NCBI GenBank assembly: GCA_963775695.1
Contig: CAVZJU010000006.1
Location: forward strand, 62,001-126,000
DNA length: 64,000 bases
Source: DATBLE01 sp963775695
GTDB taxonomy: Bacteria > Actinomycetota > Thermoleophilia > Gaiellales > Gaiellaceae
Reading direction: 5' to 3'
The position numbers were made by a program, and so were the translations under genes. The first letter of the stretch is position 1; every line of letters starts with the position of its first letter. Positions 49,568-57,496 of this stretch are shown here, in pieces. A model generated the notes under the pieces. That model was given only the letters and a program-made list of their open reading frames with translations. It made no database searches and was not told where the DNA came from.

Positions 49568-49909
49568 ATGACGCTTGTCCATCCGCTTCCCGACGATTTG
49601 GCCGACCTGATCGCGCGTCGCTTCCGCGTGATCGGCGAGCCGATGCGGATCCGGCTGCTCGACCGCCTGCGGGAAGGCGAGGCCACGGTCGGCCAGCTCT
49701 CCGAGGCCCTCGGCGCCTCGCAGCAGAACGTGTCCAAGCACCTGGTCGTTCTTGCCGATGCGGGCATCCTCGCTCGGCGCAAGGATGGCAACCGCGTGTA
49801 CTACCGCGTCGTCGACGAAGGCGTGTTTTCGCTCTGCGAGCTGGTCTGCGGTTCCGTCGAGCGGCAGTTGCAGACGCTGAGCGAGTTGGTCGCGGGGGCG
49901 AGCAACTGA
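49568..49909 (+). CDS. ArsR/SmtB-family transcriptional regulator
   Basis: A 113-residue winged-helix repressor. Recognition region: VGQLSEALGASQQNVSKHLV followed by VLADAGILARRKDGNRVYYR for the wing. The C terminus has CELVCGSVERQL, with a Cys pair that could sense metal or thiol state; the usual ELxVGD metal motif is not seen. ATG 49568 is chosen for its GAGGAG five bases upstream. Its TGA overlaps the ATG of the next gene, and the whole unit is coupled with the MMPL transporter, which it probably represses. Confidence 0.87.
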   Translation: MTLVHPLPDDLADLIARRFRVIGEPMRIRLLDRLREGEATVGQLSEALGASQQNVSKHLVVLADAGILARRKDGNRVYYRVVDEGVFSLCELVCGSVERQLQTLSELVAGASN

Positions 49910-50121
49910 TGGCCGCTGCCTGGCCCCTGGAGCGCGTTCTGTTCGCGCTCGCCGGCTCGATGACGTTGCTCAGCGTGCTGCTCGCCGCGCTCGTCAGCCC
50001 CTGGTTCCTGCTGCTGACCGCGTTCGTCGGTGTCAACCAGTGGTTGTTCGTGACGGCGGGTGCCTGCCCCGCCTCGCTCGTGCTCGAGCGACTCGGTGTC
50101 GAGCGGCGATGTTCTCGATGA
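49909..50121 (+). CDS. Small membrane protein, DUF2892/YgaP-like
   Basis: A 70-residue protein with two membrane helices: VLFALAGSMTLLSVLLAALV and WFLLLTAFVGVNQWLFVTAG, then CPASLVLERLGVERRC. The layout ER(V/L)-helix-helix-G-x-CP is that of DUF2892 inner-membrane proteins, often found beside rhodanese or ArsR genes. Coupled to ArsR (shared A) and to the MMPL gene (ATGA). Confidence 0.78.
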   Translation: MAAAWPLERVLFALAGSMTLLSVLLAALVSPWFLLLTAFVGVNQWLFVTAGACPASLVLERLGVERRCSR

Positions 50122-52274
50122 GCGCCGTCGCTGTCGCCCCGCGTTCCGCCGAGAAGACCGTCGATCGTCCGGTGGTCGGACCGGTCGGGCGGCTCGGAGG
50201 CTGGACGGCCGACCACTTCCGCGCGGTCGCGATCGCCTGGGTCGTCGTCGCGGTCGCGCTCGGGTTCTTCGCGCCCAAGGTGGAGACAGCCCTCTCCGGT
50301 GCCGGCTGGCAGGCGAACGGCTCCGAATCAGTGCAGGCCCGCAAGCTGATCCAAGCGAACTTCGCAGGCCTTTCCAGCTCCGCGCTGATGGTCGTCGTCC
50401 ACTCTTCGGATCAGACGGTCAGCGACCCCGGATTCCGGCAGACGGTCACACGCGTCGAAGAGATCCTCCACGCGAACGCGCAGGTCGCTTCGGTGCTACC
50501 GCCACGGGCCGGCTCCTCGATCTCCGTCGACGGCAAGACCGCGATCGTAATGGCCGGGGCGAAGGGCGATCCGACCGCAATGGTCGCGGCCGCCGACAAG
50601 CTGAAGCCGAAGCTCCACCAGGCCGGCACCGGCCGGGTGAGCGTCTCGCTGACCGGTGCTTCGGGAATGTGGTCGGACTTCAACACCGCCAATCGCAAAG
50701 CGATGATGCGCTCGGAGCTCTTCTCCTGGCCGGTGACCCTGGCGATCCTGGTCCTGGCCTTCGGCTCGCTCGCCGCCGCCGGTCTGCCGCTGCTGCTGAC
50801 GATCCTCGGCCTCATCTCCTCCGCGGGCCTGCTGGCACTGCTGACGCACGGCTTCGAGATCTCGATCTGGGCGATGAACTTCGCGCTCATGTTCGCGCTC
50901 GCTCTCGGGATCGACTACGCCCTCTTCATCGTGCACCGTTTCCGCGGCGCCTTCTTCGGCTCGAAGTTGAACGTCCGCGACGCGGTCGCGGTGACGATGG
51001 ACACGGCCGGAAAGGCCGTCCTCTTCTCCGGCGTCACCGTGCTGATCTCGCTGTCGGCGGTCATGCTCGTGCCCAGCCCGGCGTTCCGCTCGATGGCACT
51101 CGGGATCATGATCAGCGTCCTCTTCGTCCTTGCCGCCAGCCTGACGCTCCTGCCGGCGGTGCTGGCCAAGCTCGGGTCGAAGGTGGACGCGCTCCCGCTG
51201 CGCTGGGTGCACTCCGGGGAGCATCGCTCGGCCCGGTTTGCCCGTTGGGGCGAGCGGCTCTGGCGCCACCCATACCTGTACGGGTCGGCGGCGACGCTGA
51301 TCCTCGTCCTGCTCGCACTCCCGATCTTCGGACTGAAGACGGGGATGCCCTCGATCAAGGTCGTCCCCGCCCACGACGGGTCCCGCGTCGGCTACACACA
51401 GGTGCAGAACGCCTTCGGCGTCGGCGCGCCCGGCGCATTGCAGATCGTCACACCGCGGCGTGAAGCCGCCGCAGCCGCCGCCGCCGCTCGGCATGACCCC
51501 GGCATCGCCCGCGTCTCGCCTGCCCAGCCGGGCCGGCAGGGCACGGCGCTGATCCAGGCTGTCCCGACCACCGATCCCTCGAGCAGCACGACCGGGCACA
51601 CGATCGACCGCCTGCGCAACGCACTGCCCGCACCCGTGCTCGTCGGCGGAGCGGCGGCCGAGAACCACGACCTCGAACAGGCGCTCGCCGCCAAGACACC
51701 ACTCGTGATCGGCATCGTGCTCGGCCTCGGCTTCCTGCTCCTGCTCGTCGCACTTCAGGCCCCCCTGATCGCGGCCCTCGGCGTCGCCACCAACCTGCTC
51801 GCCACCGGCGCTGCGTTCGGGATCGCACGCCTGATCTTCCAGAACGGTCACGGCGCCGGTCTGCTCGGCTTCGAGTCACAGGGCTTCCTCGATGCCTGGG
51901 GACCGGTGTTCTTCTTCGCGATGATCTTCGCGATCTCAATGGACTACACCGTGTTCCTGCTCTCCTCGGCGAAGGAGCACTACGACCGCTCCGGCGACCC
52001 ACACGAGGCCACGGTGCAGGGCCTCGCCCACTCCGGCCGCGTGATCTTCGCCGCCGCCGCAGTGATGGTCGCGGTCTTCTTCACCTTCGCTCTCTCCGGC
52101 CCGCTTCCCCCGAAGGAAATGGGCGTCATCCTCGGGATCGCCGTCCTCCTCGACGCGATGCTCGTCCGCCTGATCCTGATCCCGACACTGCTCGGCGTGT
52201 TCGGCCACTGGGCATGGGCGCGACCGCACTGGCTCGCCCGCGTTCTCCCCGACGTCCGCTTCGGCCACTCCTGA
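50118..52274 (+). CDS. MMPL/RND-family membrane transporter
   Basis: A 718-residue transporter with the RND two-fold layout: one helix, a periplasmic domain, then five more helices, and the same again. GIDYALFIVHRFRGAFFGSK carries the conserved Asp-Tyr pair of the first half; AISMDYTVFLLSSAKEHYDR is its match in the second half. The family moves lipids or hydrophobic compounds using the proton gradient. ATG 50118 overlaps the stop of the preceding gene; the longer frame upstream is a shadow. ArsR control suggests export of a toxic compound or response to a stress signal. Confidence 0.88.
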   Translation: MSAVAVAPRSAEKTVDRPVVGPVGRLGGWTADHFRAVAIAWVVVAVALGFFAPKVETALSGAGWQANGSESVQARKLIQANFAGLSSSALMVVVHSSDQTVSDPGFRQTVTRVEEILHANAQVASVLPPRAGSSISVDGKTAIVMAGAKGDPTAMVAAADKLKPKLHQAGTGRVSVSLTGASGMWSDFNTANRKAMMRSELFSWPVTLAILVLAFGSLAAAGLPLLLTILGLISSAGLLALLTHGFEISIWAMNFALMFALALGIDYALFIVHRFRGAFFGSKLNVRDAVAVTMDTAGKAVLFSGVTVLISLSAVMLVPSPAFRSMALGIMISVLFVLAASLTLLPAVLAKLGSKVDALPLRWVHSGEHRSARFARWGERLWRHPYLYGSAATLILVLLALPIFGLKTGMPSIKVVPAHDGSRVGYTQVQNAFGVGAPGALQIVTPRREAAAAAAAARHDPGIARVSPAQPGRQGTALIQAVPTTDPSSSTTGHTIDRLRNALPAPVLVGGAAAENHDLEQALAAKTPLVIGIVLGLGFLLLLVALQAPLIAALGVATNLLATGAAFGIARLIFQNGHGAGLLGFESQGFLDAWGPVFFFAMIFAISMDYTVFLLSSAKEHYDRSGDPHEATVQGLAHSGRVIFAAAAVMVAVFFTFALSGPLPPKEMGVILGIAVLLDAMLVRLILIPTLLGVFGHWAWARPHWLARVLPDVRFGHS

Positions 52275-52287
52275 TGGACCAGCGATA

Positions 52288-52303
52288 CCGAGTTGACACT
52301 CGG
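52288..52303 (+). terminator. Small hairpin after the MMPL gene
   Basis: CCGAGT and ACTCGG form six base pairs around TGAC, 14 bases past the stop. Without a T-run it is a weak candidate terminator. Confidence 0.4.
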
Positions 52304-52310
52304 CGGTAAG

Positions 52311-52339
52311 GGCCGGCGAAACGCCGCGAAAGGTGGACA
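52311..52339 (+). repeat. 29-bp inverted repeat, left copy
   Basis: This copy is perfectly inverted at 55641-55669. It contains an internal hairpin, CGGCG-AAA-CGCCG (52314-52326). The two copies bracket the sigma factor and the secreted repeat protein. Similarity ends sharply at both edges. Confidence 0.85.
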
Positions 52340-52812
52340 TGTATCCACTCGAGCGCGGAATGACCGGCGCACAGCAGGACGGTGGCCGGCTCCATTGTCG
52401 TCAGCGGGGGCTACGAGGACGACAAGGACTACGGAGCCCTAATCGTCTACCCCGGCGCGGTCGGACGAGACTCCGGACAGGCAAGTGGATCGCCGATCAG
52501 GGAGTTCACGACCTCGGGGTGTGTGGCTGCCGGATCGCTCCTGCGGAAGTCAGAATGACCAAGGGCCTGCGCTCGCTCGCGTTCCCCCGACGACCCGTGG
52601 CCGGCCGCCAGGGTTCGGGTAGCACGTGGGGTTGCGTTCTTACAGTTCCTGGACTCAATAGAGAGGAAGAGGTGCGCCCAGAAGGGAAGAGGTGCGCCCA
52701 GAAGGAGAGAGGAAGAGGTGCGCCCAGAAGGGGAGAGGCAGACCGACTTCTGGGCGCACCTCTTAGTTTGACCTGCTTTGTGTCCCATGTCACGTCGCCA
52801 GGCCTCTCCGCA
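52340..52812. other. Non-coding stretch with a repeat cluster
   Basis: No gene is seen between the left inverted repeat and the 3' end of the sigma-factor gene. The last part (52667-52764) holds three direct copies and one inverted copy of a 19-base unit, listed separately. Confidence 0.6.
52667..52764. repeat. Three direct and one inverted copy of a 19-base unit
   Basis: AAGAGGTGCGCCCAGAAGG occurs exactly at 52667-52685, 52687-52705 and 52713-52731. Its reverse complement (18 bases) is at 52747-52764, so copy 3 can form an 18-bp perfect stem with a 16-base loop. It lies about 50 bases past the stop of the minus-strand sigma-factor gene, a terminator-like position, but three direct copies are more than a terminator needs. 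Confidence 0.85.
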
Positions 52813-53715
52813 TTACGCAACCTCGAGATAGTCACGGAGATCCGGCGCAAGGTTGCGCAGTCTGTCGAGCGCCCTCGCCTCCAGTTGACGAGCCCGCTCG
52901 CCCGTCACGCCCAATTCCCTTCCTACCGTGGCGAGCGACTGAGGAGGCTGCCCCGCTAGACCGAAGCGCAGCTGGAGCACGAGGCGCAGACGATCGTCGA
53001 GCGAGTTGAGGGCACTCTGAACCTCCTCTCTCTGCACGCGCTCGGCCATGGTCGCTTCTGGATACGCCGACTTCGTGTCGTCCTCGAGTAGCTCGCTCTG
53101 GGCGCTCTGCTCCTCTCCCATGGGGGTTTCGAGACTTATGGGCTTCTGCTCGTAGTCGATGAGCTCGGCGACGCGGCGCCGATCGACCCCCGCCTCCGCG
53201 GCGATCTCGCTCAGCAGCGGCTCGCGATTCAGGCGCTCCCGGAGGATCTGCTGCGATCTCCGAACTGCCCGAATCTGCCTTCGGACATGGATCGGCACGG
53301 CAACGACCCGCATGTGGCGGTCCGCCGCGTGCTCGATCGCATGTCTGATCAAGAGCGTGGCGTACGTCGAGAGCCGGAAACCCAACCGGTAATCGAACCG
53401 TTCGACTGCTCGCGTCAGCGCGAGGTTGCCTTCCTGGATGAGGTCGAGCACCGGAACGTCGTGATGCCTGTATCGGCGTGCGATCCAGATCACCAGACGT
53501 AGGTTCGCCTCGATCAGAAGGCGTTTGGCCCGGTCGTCTCCGGCCTCCTTGCGACGGAAGAGCTCGCGCTCTTGCGCCCTGGTGAGAAGCGGTGCACGTC
53601 CGACTCCGCGGAAATAGAGACTGAGCGAGTCCTCGAGCTCCAGACCCGAGTCCTCGTCGTTTGCCATCCTGTCGACAGGTCGGCTCAACTCTTGATGTGC
53701 AGGTTCGACCCTCAT
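52813..53715 (-). CDS. RpoD-like (group 2) sigma factor
   Basis: A 300-residue sigma70-family protein. Region 1.2 is DSLSLYFRGVGRAPLLTRAQ. Region 2 is KRLLIEANLRLVIWIARRYR with LDLIQEGNLALTRAVERFDY and FRLSTYATLLIRHAIEHA. Region 3 is LNREPLLSEIAAEAGVDRRR, and region 4 is LDDRLRLVLQLRFGLAGQPP with VGRELGVTGERARQLEARAL. It lacks the long region 1.1 of primary sigma factors, so it is an alternative one. Region 2 has WIARRYRHHDVP where SigA proteins have a longer AKKYxxRG segment. ATG 53715 is chosen because AAAGGAG lies nine bases upstream. Preceded by the secreted repeat protein gene on the same strand. Confidence 0.88.
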   Translation of the reverse strand: MRVEPAHQELSRPVDRMANDEDSGLELEDSLSLYFRGVGRAPLLTRAQERELFRRKEAGDDRAKRLLIEANLRLVIWIARRYRHHDVPVLDLIQEGNLALTRAVERFDYRLGFRLSTYATLLIRHAIEHAADRHMRVVAVPIHVRRQIRAVRRSQQILRERLNREPLLSEIAAEAGVDRRRVAELIDYEQKPISLETPMGEEQSAQSELLEDDTKSAYPEATMAERVQREEVQSALNSLDDRLRLVLQLRFGLAGQPPQSLATVGRELGVTGERARQLEARALDRLRNLAPDLRDYLEVA

Positions 53716-53806
53716 CTTGCAGCACTCCTTTCGTCCTCGAGTTCGGTCCGCGCAGCGGGGCGCAGAGGGGCGCCGCGCGCACGCGGCAACGACCGCCCTC
53801 CGGGCC

Positions 53807-55429
53807 TTAGCCGGGGCGCTCGAGGAGGAAGAAGAGGCGCAGCGCTCGCCGCCGTTGCTCGACGAGGGCGACGAGGCGTCGATCACGCGGCGGGACGAGA
53901 CTGACGCGGGCCGTGACGACGCCTTTGACGCCATGGCCCTGCATCCCTCCAGCGCCGCCGGACCCCTGCAAGGAAGTGGGGGCAGGCGGCATTGGAGGCG
54001 TGTCGTTGTTGGGGGCAGGAGCAGGAGGCACCGGCGATCCCGGTTTCCGTGAGCCATCTCGGTAGCCGTGCTTTTCACCGGTCGTCTTTCCAGGCCGCCC
54101 AGCCTGAGTCGTGTCGACGCGGGTGGGCAACCGAGCCAGGAGAATCCGCTCGGAGTCGAAGCGGACGCCCGCAGAGACGGCGTACTCGCAGGGGAGGACG
54201 CGATGATCGACCGGCGGGCGGATCATGCCGGCGAGATCAGCCGTGAGCGTAAGGGGGGAAGCGGGCACGAGCATCGCTCCACCGCCCGTGGTGCCGACAC
54301 CCGACCCGGTTCGGCCGCCGAGGCCCGAGTCCGCCGTGGACCCGTCAAGAGAGGACCCGCCCAGCAGAGAATCGACCGTCAGATGGCTCGGAGCCTCCGG
54401 CCTTGCGGAGCTCGCCGTCGAGGAGGAGCCGGCCGAGCCACCCACCGGTCCGGAGACCGTCCCTGAGCCGCCGGGTTTGTCTGGTCCGGCGTCGGCGAGA
54501 GCAGGTTCGGTCGGCGGAGGCTCGGAATCCGTTTTGCCGCTGACCGCATGCGAGCCCTTACGGCGCGGCGCACATGGTTGGCTGGCGGACGCCTGCGCGG
54601 TCGAGTCGCCGGACCCGGCTGCCGGCACTGCGCCAGCGGGTGCGCTCGTGGTGTCTGCGACGCCGGTACACCCGACGGAATCCGGAAGGGTGTCGGGCGC
54701 AACCGTGGTCGCGGTGGGGTCTGTGGCGGTCGAGGTGCTGGCGGGCTCTGTGGCGCCGGTGCACCCCGCGGCGTCCGGAGGGGTGTCGGGCGCATCCGTG
54801 GTCGCGCTGGCGTCTGTGTCGGTCGTGGTGCTGGCGGGCTCTGTGGCGTCGGTGCACCCCGCGGTGGCTTCCGTGTCGGTCGAGGTGCTGGCGGGCTCTG
54901 TGGCGCCGGTGCATCCCGTGGCGTCCGGAGGGGTGTCGGGCGCATCCGTGGTCGGGGTGGCGTTTGGGTCGGTCGAGGTGCCGGCGGGGTCTGTGGCGCC
55001 GGTGCATCCCGTGGTGTCCGGAGGGGTGTCGGGCGCATCCGTGGTCGGGGTGGCGTTTGGGTCGGTCGAGGTGCCGGCGGGGTCTGTGGCGCCGGTGCTG
55101 GGATCGGTGGCGCCAAACGGGGTGCCGTAGGTGTCCGCCGAGTCGGTCGCGGTCTGTGACCCGTCTGCTGCATTCGCGGAAGTGTCGGGGGCGGCGGGCA
55201 CTGCCGCCGCCGTGGTGTCGGAGGGCTCTGCGGCGTCCGTCGCGGTACCTGACGCGCCTGGCGGGGCGGCGGTGACGGGTGGCGTGGCGGGGGGCGGCGC
55301 AGGAACGTCGGCTCGCGCGGTGTGGGCGAAGAACGACGCGCAACCGAGAGCAGCCAGCAGTGCGGCGCTGCAACCGAGAATCCGGAGCCATAGGTTGCCC
55401 GCCGGAACAGCAAGCCGGTTCTGCTCCAC
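53807..55429 (-). CDS. Exported Thr/Pro/Asp-rich repeat protein
   Basis: A 540-residue protein. GTG 55429 is chosen because GGGGAGG precedes it and the signal peptide (LRILGCSAALLAALGCASFF) follows directly. Residues about 60-260 are low-complexity repeats with the core GCTGAT[DE]PA[GS]TSTD and TTDAPDTPPD; every unit contains one Cys, which may cross-link chains. The C-terminal part (about 380-540) is a Gly/Ser/Pro-rich region with LTADLAGMIRPPVDHRV and VRFDSERILLARLPTRVDT. No enzyme. A cell-surface or spore/stress coat protein is possible. Gene sits just upstream of the sigma factor (91-base gap). Confidence 0.7.
   Translation of the reverse strand: MEQNRLAVPAGNLWLRILGCSAALLAALGCASFFAHTARADVPAPPPATPPVTAAPPGASGTATDAAEPSDTTAAAVPAAPDTSANAADGSQTATDSADTYGTPFGATDPSTGATDPAGTSTDPNATPTTDAPDTPPDTTGCTGATDPAGTSTDPNATPTTDAPDTPPDATGCTGATEPASTSTDTEATAGCTDATEPASTTTDTDASATTDAPDTPPDAAGCTGATEPASTSTATDPTATTVAPDTLPDSVGCTGVADTTSAPAGAVPAAGSGDSTAQASASQPCAPRRKGSHAVSGKTDSEPPPTEPALADAGPDKPGGSGTVSGPVGGSAGSSSTASSARPEAPSHLTVDSLLGGSSLDGSTADSGLGGRTGSGVGTTGGGAMLVPASPLTLTADLAGMIRPPVDHRVLPCEYAVSAGVRFDSERILLARLPTRVDTTQAGRPGKTTGEKHGYRDGSRKPGSPVPPAPAPNNDTPPMPPAPTSLQGSGGAGGMQGHGVKGVVTARVSLVPPRDRRLVALVEQRRRALRLFFLLERPG
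54700..55095 (-). repeat. Degenerate tandem repeats in the exported protein gene
   Basis: Units of roughly 60-120 bp share GTGGCGCCGGTGCA, GTCCGGAGGGGTGTCGGGCG and GGTCGAGGTGCCGGCGGG (plus-strand reading). Two neighbouring units at about 54915-55005 and 55005-55095 are almost identical. Confidence 0.7.
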
Positions 55430-55985
55430 AGCCCTCCCCTCGCGATGGCGGCGGTCGTGCTTCGAGCCTTGAAGTATCGCAGTTGACAGGTGAAGCGCAA
55501 ACCGCGCAACGATCCGAGAAGCCGAAAGAACTCGAGCCACTGGGGCTAGCTCAACCTCAAGTAGAGCTTTATAGATTTTTGGCAGGGATCATTGGGCGTA
55601 GCGAACACGGTCATTCTGCCCGGGTTGTCAGGTCGGCCGGTGTCCACCTTTCGCGGCGTTTCGCCGGCCGCCGTGGTCACAGCCCGCAAAGCCACACCCG
55701 AGAGGACCAGAGCCGAGGGTCAGTCGCCGCCCCAGGGAACCCGGGGAGCGTCACTGGTAGTTGACGGGGTCTGTCCCGGTAGGTCGCTTCCACCTTGATC
55801 GACAGCCAGTCAATGCCGCTCGTGCGGCGGCCTGCTTGCGCTGGCACCTCTCCCAGAACTCTCTCGTCGTCACCCGCTGATAACGCGGATGCAGACGCGC
55901 TCAGACCTTCCCGTATTGCCCACGAATGTTCGACCACACGAGGCCCACGAAAGCGGGGGCATCCCACATCGCCTAACGTGAGACC
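55430..55985. other. Intergenic stretch with the right inverted repeat
   Basis: Upstream of the exported repeat protein. It holds the 29-bp repeat at 55641-55669; an A/T-rich patch near 55563-55580 may carry the promoter of the minus-strand genes. No protein-like frame. Confidence 0.5.
55641..55669 (-). repeat. 29-bp inverted repeat, right copy
   Basis: Exact reverse complement of 52311-52339. Both copies have TGTCCACC at the side facing the sigma-factor module. Confidence 0.85.
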
Positions 55986-56510
55986 GTGGCGATGGTAGGA
56001 CTCCGGCGCAGTTTGGCGGCAGCGGCTTGTCTCTGCACAATCATGGGGGGTGTTGCAGGAGCGGCGCGTGCTGACGGCGACCCAGCGAGTGACTTCCTCT
56101 CCTCAACAGAGGTGTTCCTCCCTTACGAGGCACCAATCTCGCCAGCGGTCAAGCGGCAGCTCGTCGCTACGGTAAAGGTCTCTCGTCAATCCGGATACAG
56201 AATCAAGGTCGCAGTGATCGGCTCCGCGTACGATCTGGGCTCAGTAAGGTCGCTCTACTTCAAGCCGCAGCTGTACGCGAAGTTCCTCTGGCAGGAACTG
56301 AGCGGGTTGTATAGAGGCCGTCTGCTCGTCGCCATGCCCAACGGCTTCGGCTTCTACAACGGCAAGGAAGCAAAGAAGGAGCAAGCACTGCTCAGGCCGC
56401 TGCCGCGTGGTCACAACCCGAACAGTTTTGTCCGGGCGACGACCAACGCGGTCGTCAAACTCGCTGCTGCCAGTGGGCATCGCTTCCGCGCTCCATCCAT
56501 CAACGGCTGA
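55986..56510 (+). CDS. Exported TPM-like domain protein
   Basis: A 174-residue exported protein. The signal peptide ends near GAARADGDPASDFLSS. The core has LPYEAPISPAVKRQLVATVK, SGYRIKVAVIGSAYDLGSVR and GRLLVAMPNGFGFYNGKEAK, with the fold of TPM/YgcG-type domains. It is a clear paralogue of the protein at 58753-59376 (shared DGDPASD[FY]L and V.MPNG.GF) but lacks that protein's C-terminal membrane helix. Found beside SCO1 in both places, so it probably serves the same copper- or respiration-linked process. Confidence 0.72.
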   Translation: MAMVGLRRSLAAAACLCTIMGGVAGAARADGDPASDFLSSTEVFLPYEAPISPAVKRQLVATVKVSRQSGYRIKVAVIGSAYDLGSVRSLYFKPQLYAKFLWQELSGLYRGRLLVAMPNGFGFYNGKEAKKEQALLRPLPRGHNPNSFVRATTNAVVKLAAASGHRFRAPSING

Positions 56511-56683
56511 GTGAGTTGACCTTCTAGATCTAGAGCCAGGCGGCGCGTCATCCTGCGCGTCGGCCCCGGGAGCGATCATGCCTTGCTCCGACCATCGCCG
56601 GGAGTCGCGAATCGCAACGTCATGCATTCCCGTGCATCCTCCGGCGCTCTCGTCTCCAGCAACTCGAGCGTCGAGAAAACACG

Positions 56684-57406
56684 CTAGCCGGACTGCGTAA
56701 CCGTGAGCTGCTGAACCGTCCGCGCGACGTCCGCCGCCCGGAACGGGTACAGATACAGCGCGCGCTGGTAGCCCTTCGGGTCGATGACGAACGCCGCCTC
56801 GGTGTGGCTGATCTCGTGCACGGTGATGCCGGCCACGGTCTTCGGGGTGTCCTGCACGCCGATCTCGTACGCCTGCCAGACCTTCCTCAGCGCGGACGAC
56901 TTCCCTACGGCCCAACGCCAGTCTGGGGACACTCTCCACTTTCTGATGTCTTCTCGCAAGATCCCGCGGGCGTCGCCCCGCCGGTTGACGCTGACTGCAA
57001 GGATCGCTGGCCGTTTCGACGCTGGCAAGCGCGTCTCGACCGACGCGAGGACCTTTGCCTCGAGCGGGCAGAGGTTGCGACAGAGCGGGTCGATGAACGT
57101 CACAATCACGGGCCTGCCACGAAAGGCGCGGATGGACACGGGCTTGCCGATTTGATCGGTGAGTGAGAAGTCGGGTGCGACTTTGGCCCCGACGGCCCAC
57201 GTTGCGTTCGGACCGGCTAGTTGTCCAGACGGCGCCGCCGCTTTGTGCGACGTCCGCAGCATGCCGATCAGAACCCCGCCGCCGACGCCGACGATGAGCG
57301 CGGTGCCCCAGATTAGCCAGCGCGGCCTGAGCAGGCCCGCGCGGAGAGGCTTCCGGCTTGGTACGTCCTCGGAGACCAGTGGCTGCTGCTCGGACACCGA
57401 GAGCAC
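56684..57406 (-). CDS. SCO1/SenC-family copper chaperone
   Basis: A 240-residue membrane-anchored thioredoxin-fold protein. One helix (about 30-50) is followed by the SCO domain: PDFSLTDQIGKPVSIRAFRG, copper-binding Cys pair in DPLCRNLCPLEA (C-x3-C), and the copper-binding His in ISHTEAAFVIDPKG. Such proteins deliver copper to cytochrome oxidase subunit II or handle thiol redox outside the membrane. GTG 57406. Divergent from the membrane protein at 57497 (90-base gap). Confidence 0.87.
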   Translation of the reverse strand: MLSVSEQQPLVSEDVPSRKPLRAGLLRPRWLIWGTALIVGVGGGVLIGMLRTSHKAAAPSGQLAGPNATWAVGAKVAPDFSLTDQIGKPVSIRAFRGRPVIVTFIDPLCRNLCPLEAKVLASVETRLPASKRPAILAVSVNRRGDARGILREDIRKWRVSPDWRWAVGKSSALRKVWQAYEIGVQDTPKTVAGITVHEISHTEAAFVIDPKGYQRALYLYPFRAADVARTVQQLTVTQSG

Positions 57407-57496
57407 GAGTATTGCGGACCGTGTGCGTGGCTGGGCAGGGACTCTGGTTTGAAACCCTTGAAGTCGCAGCGTACTTCGTGATCAGATGCATCCGGA

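Noticed and set aside
50496..51851. 451-codon minus-strand frame over the MMPL gene
   Set aside because: Arg/Glu/Asp/His-rich shadow; the MMPL reading has all helices and motifs.
52667..52764. CRISPR-like array at the three 19-base repeats
   Set aside because: Spacing of one to seven bases between copies is far too short for spacers, there are no cas genes and one copy is inverted.
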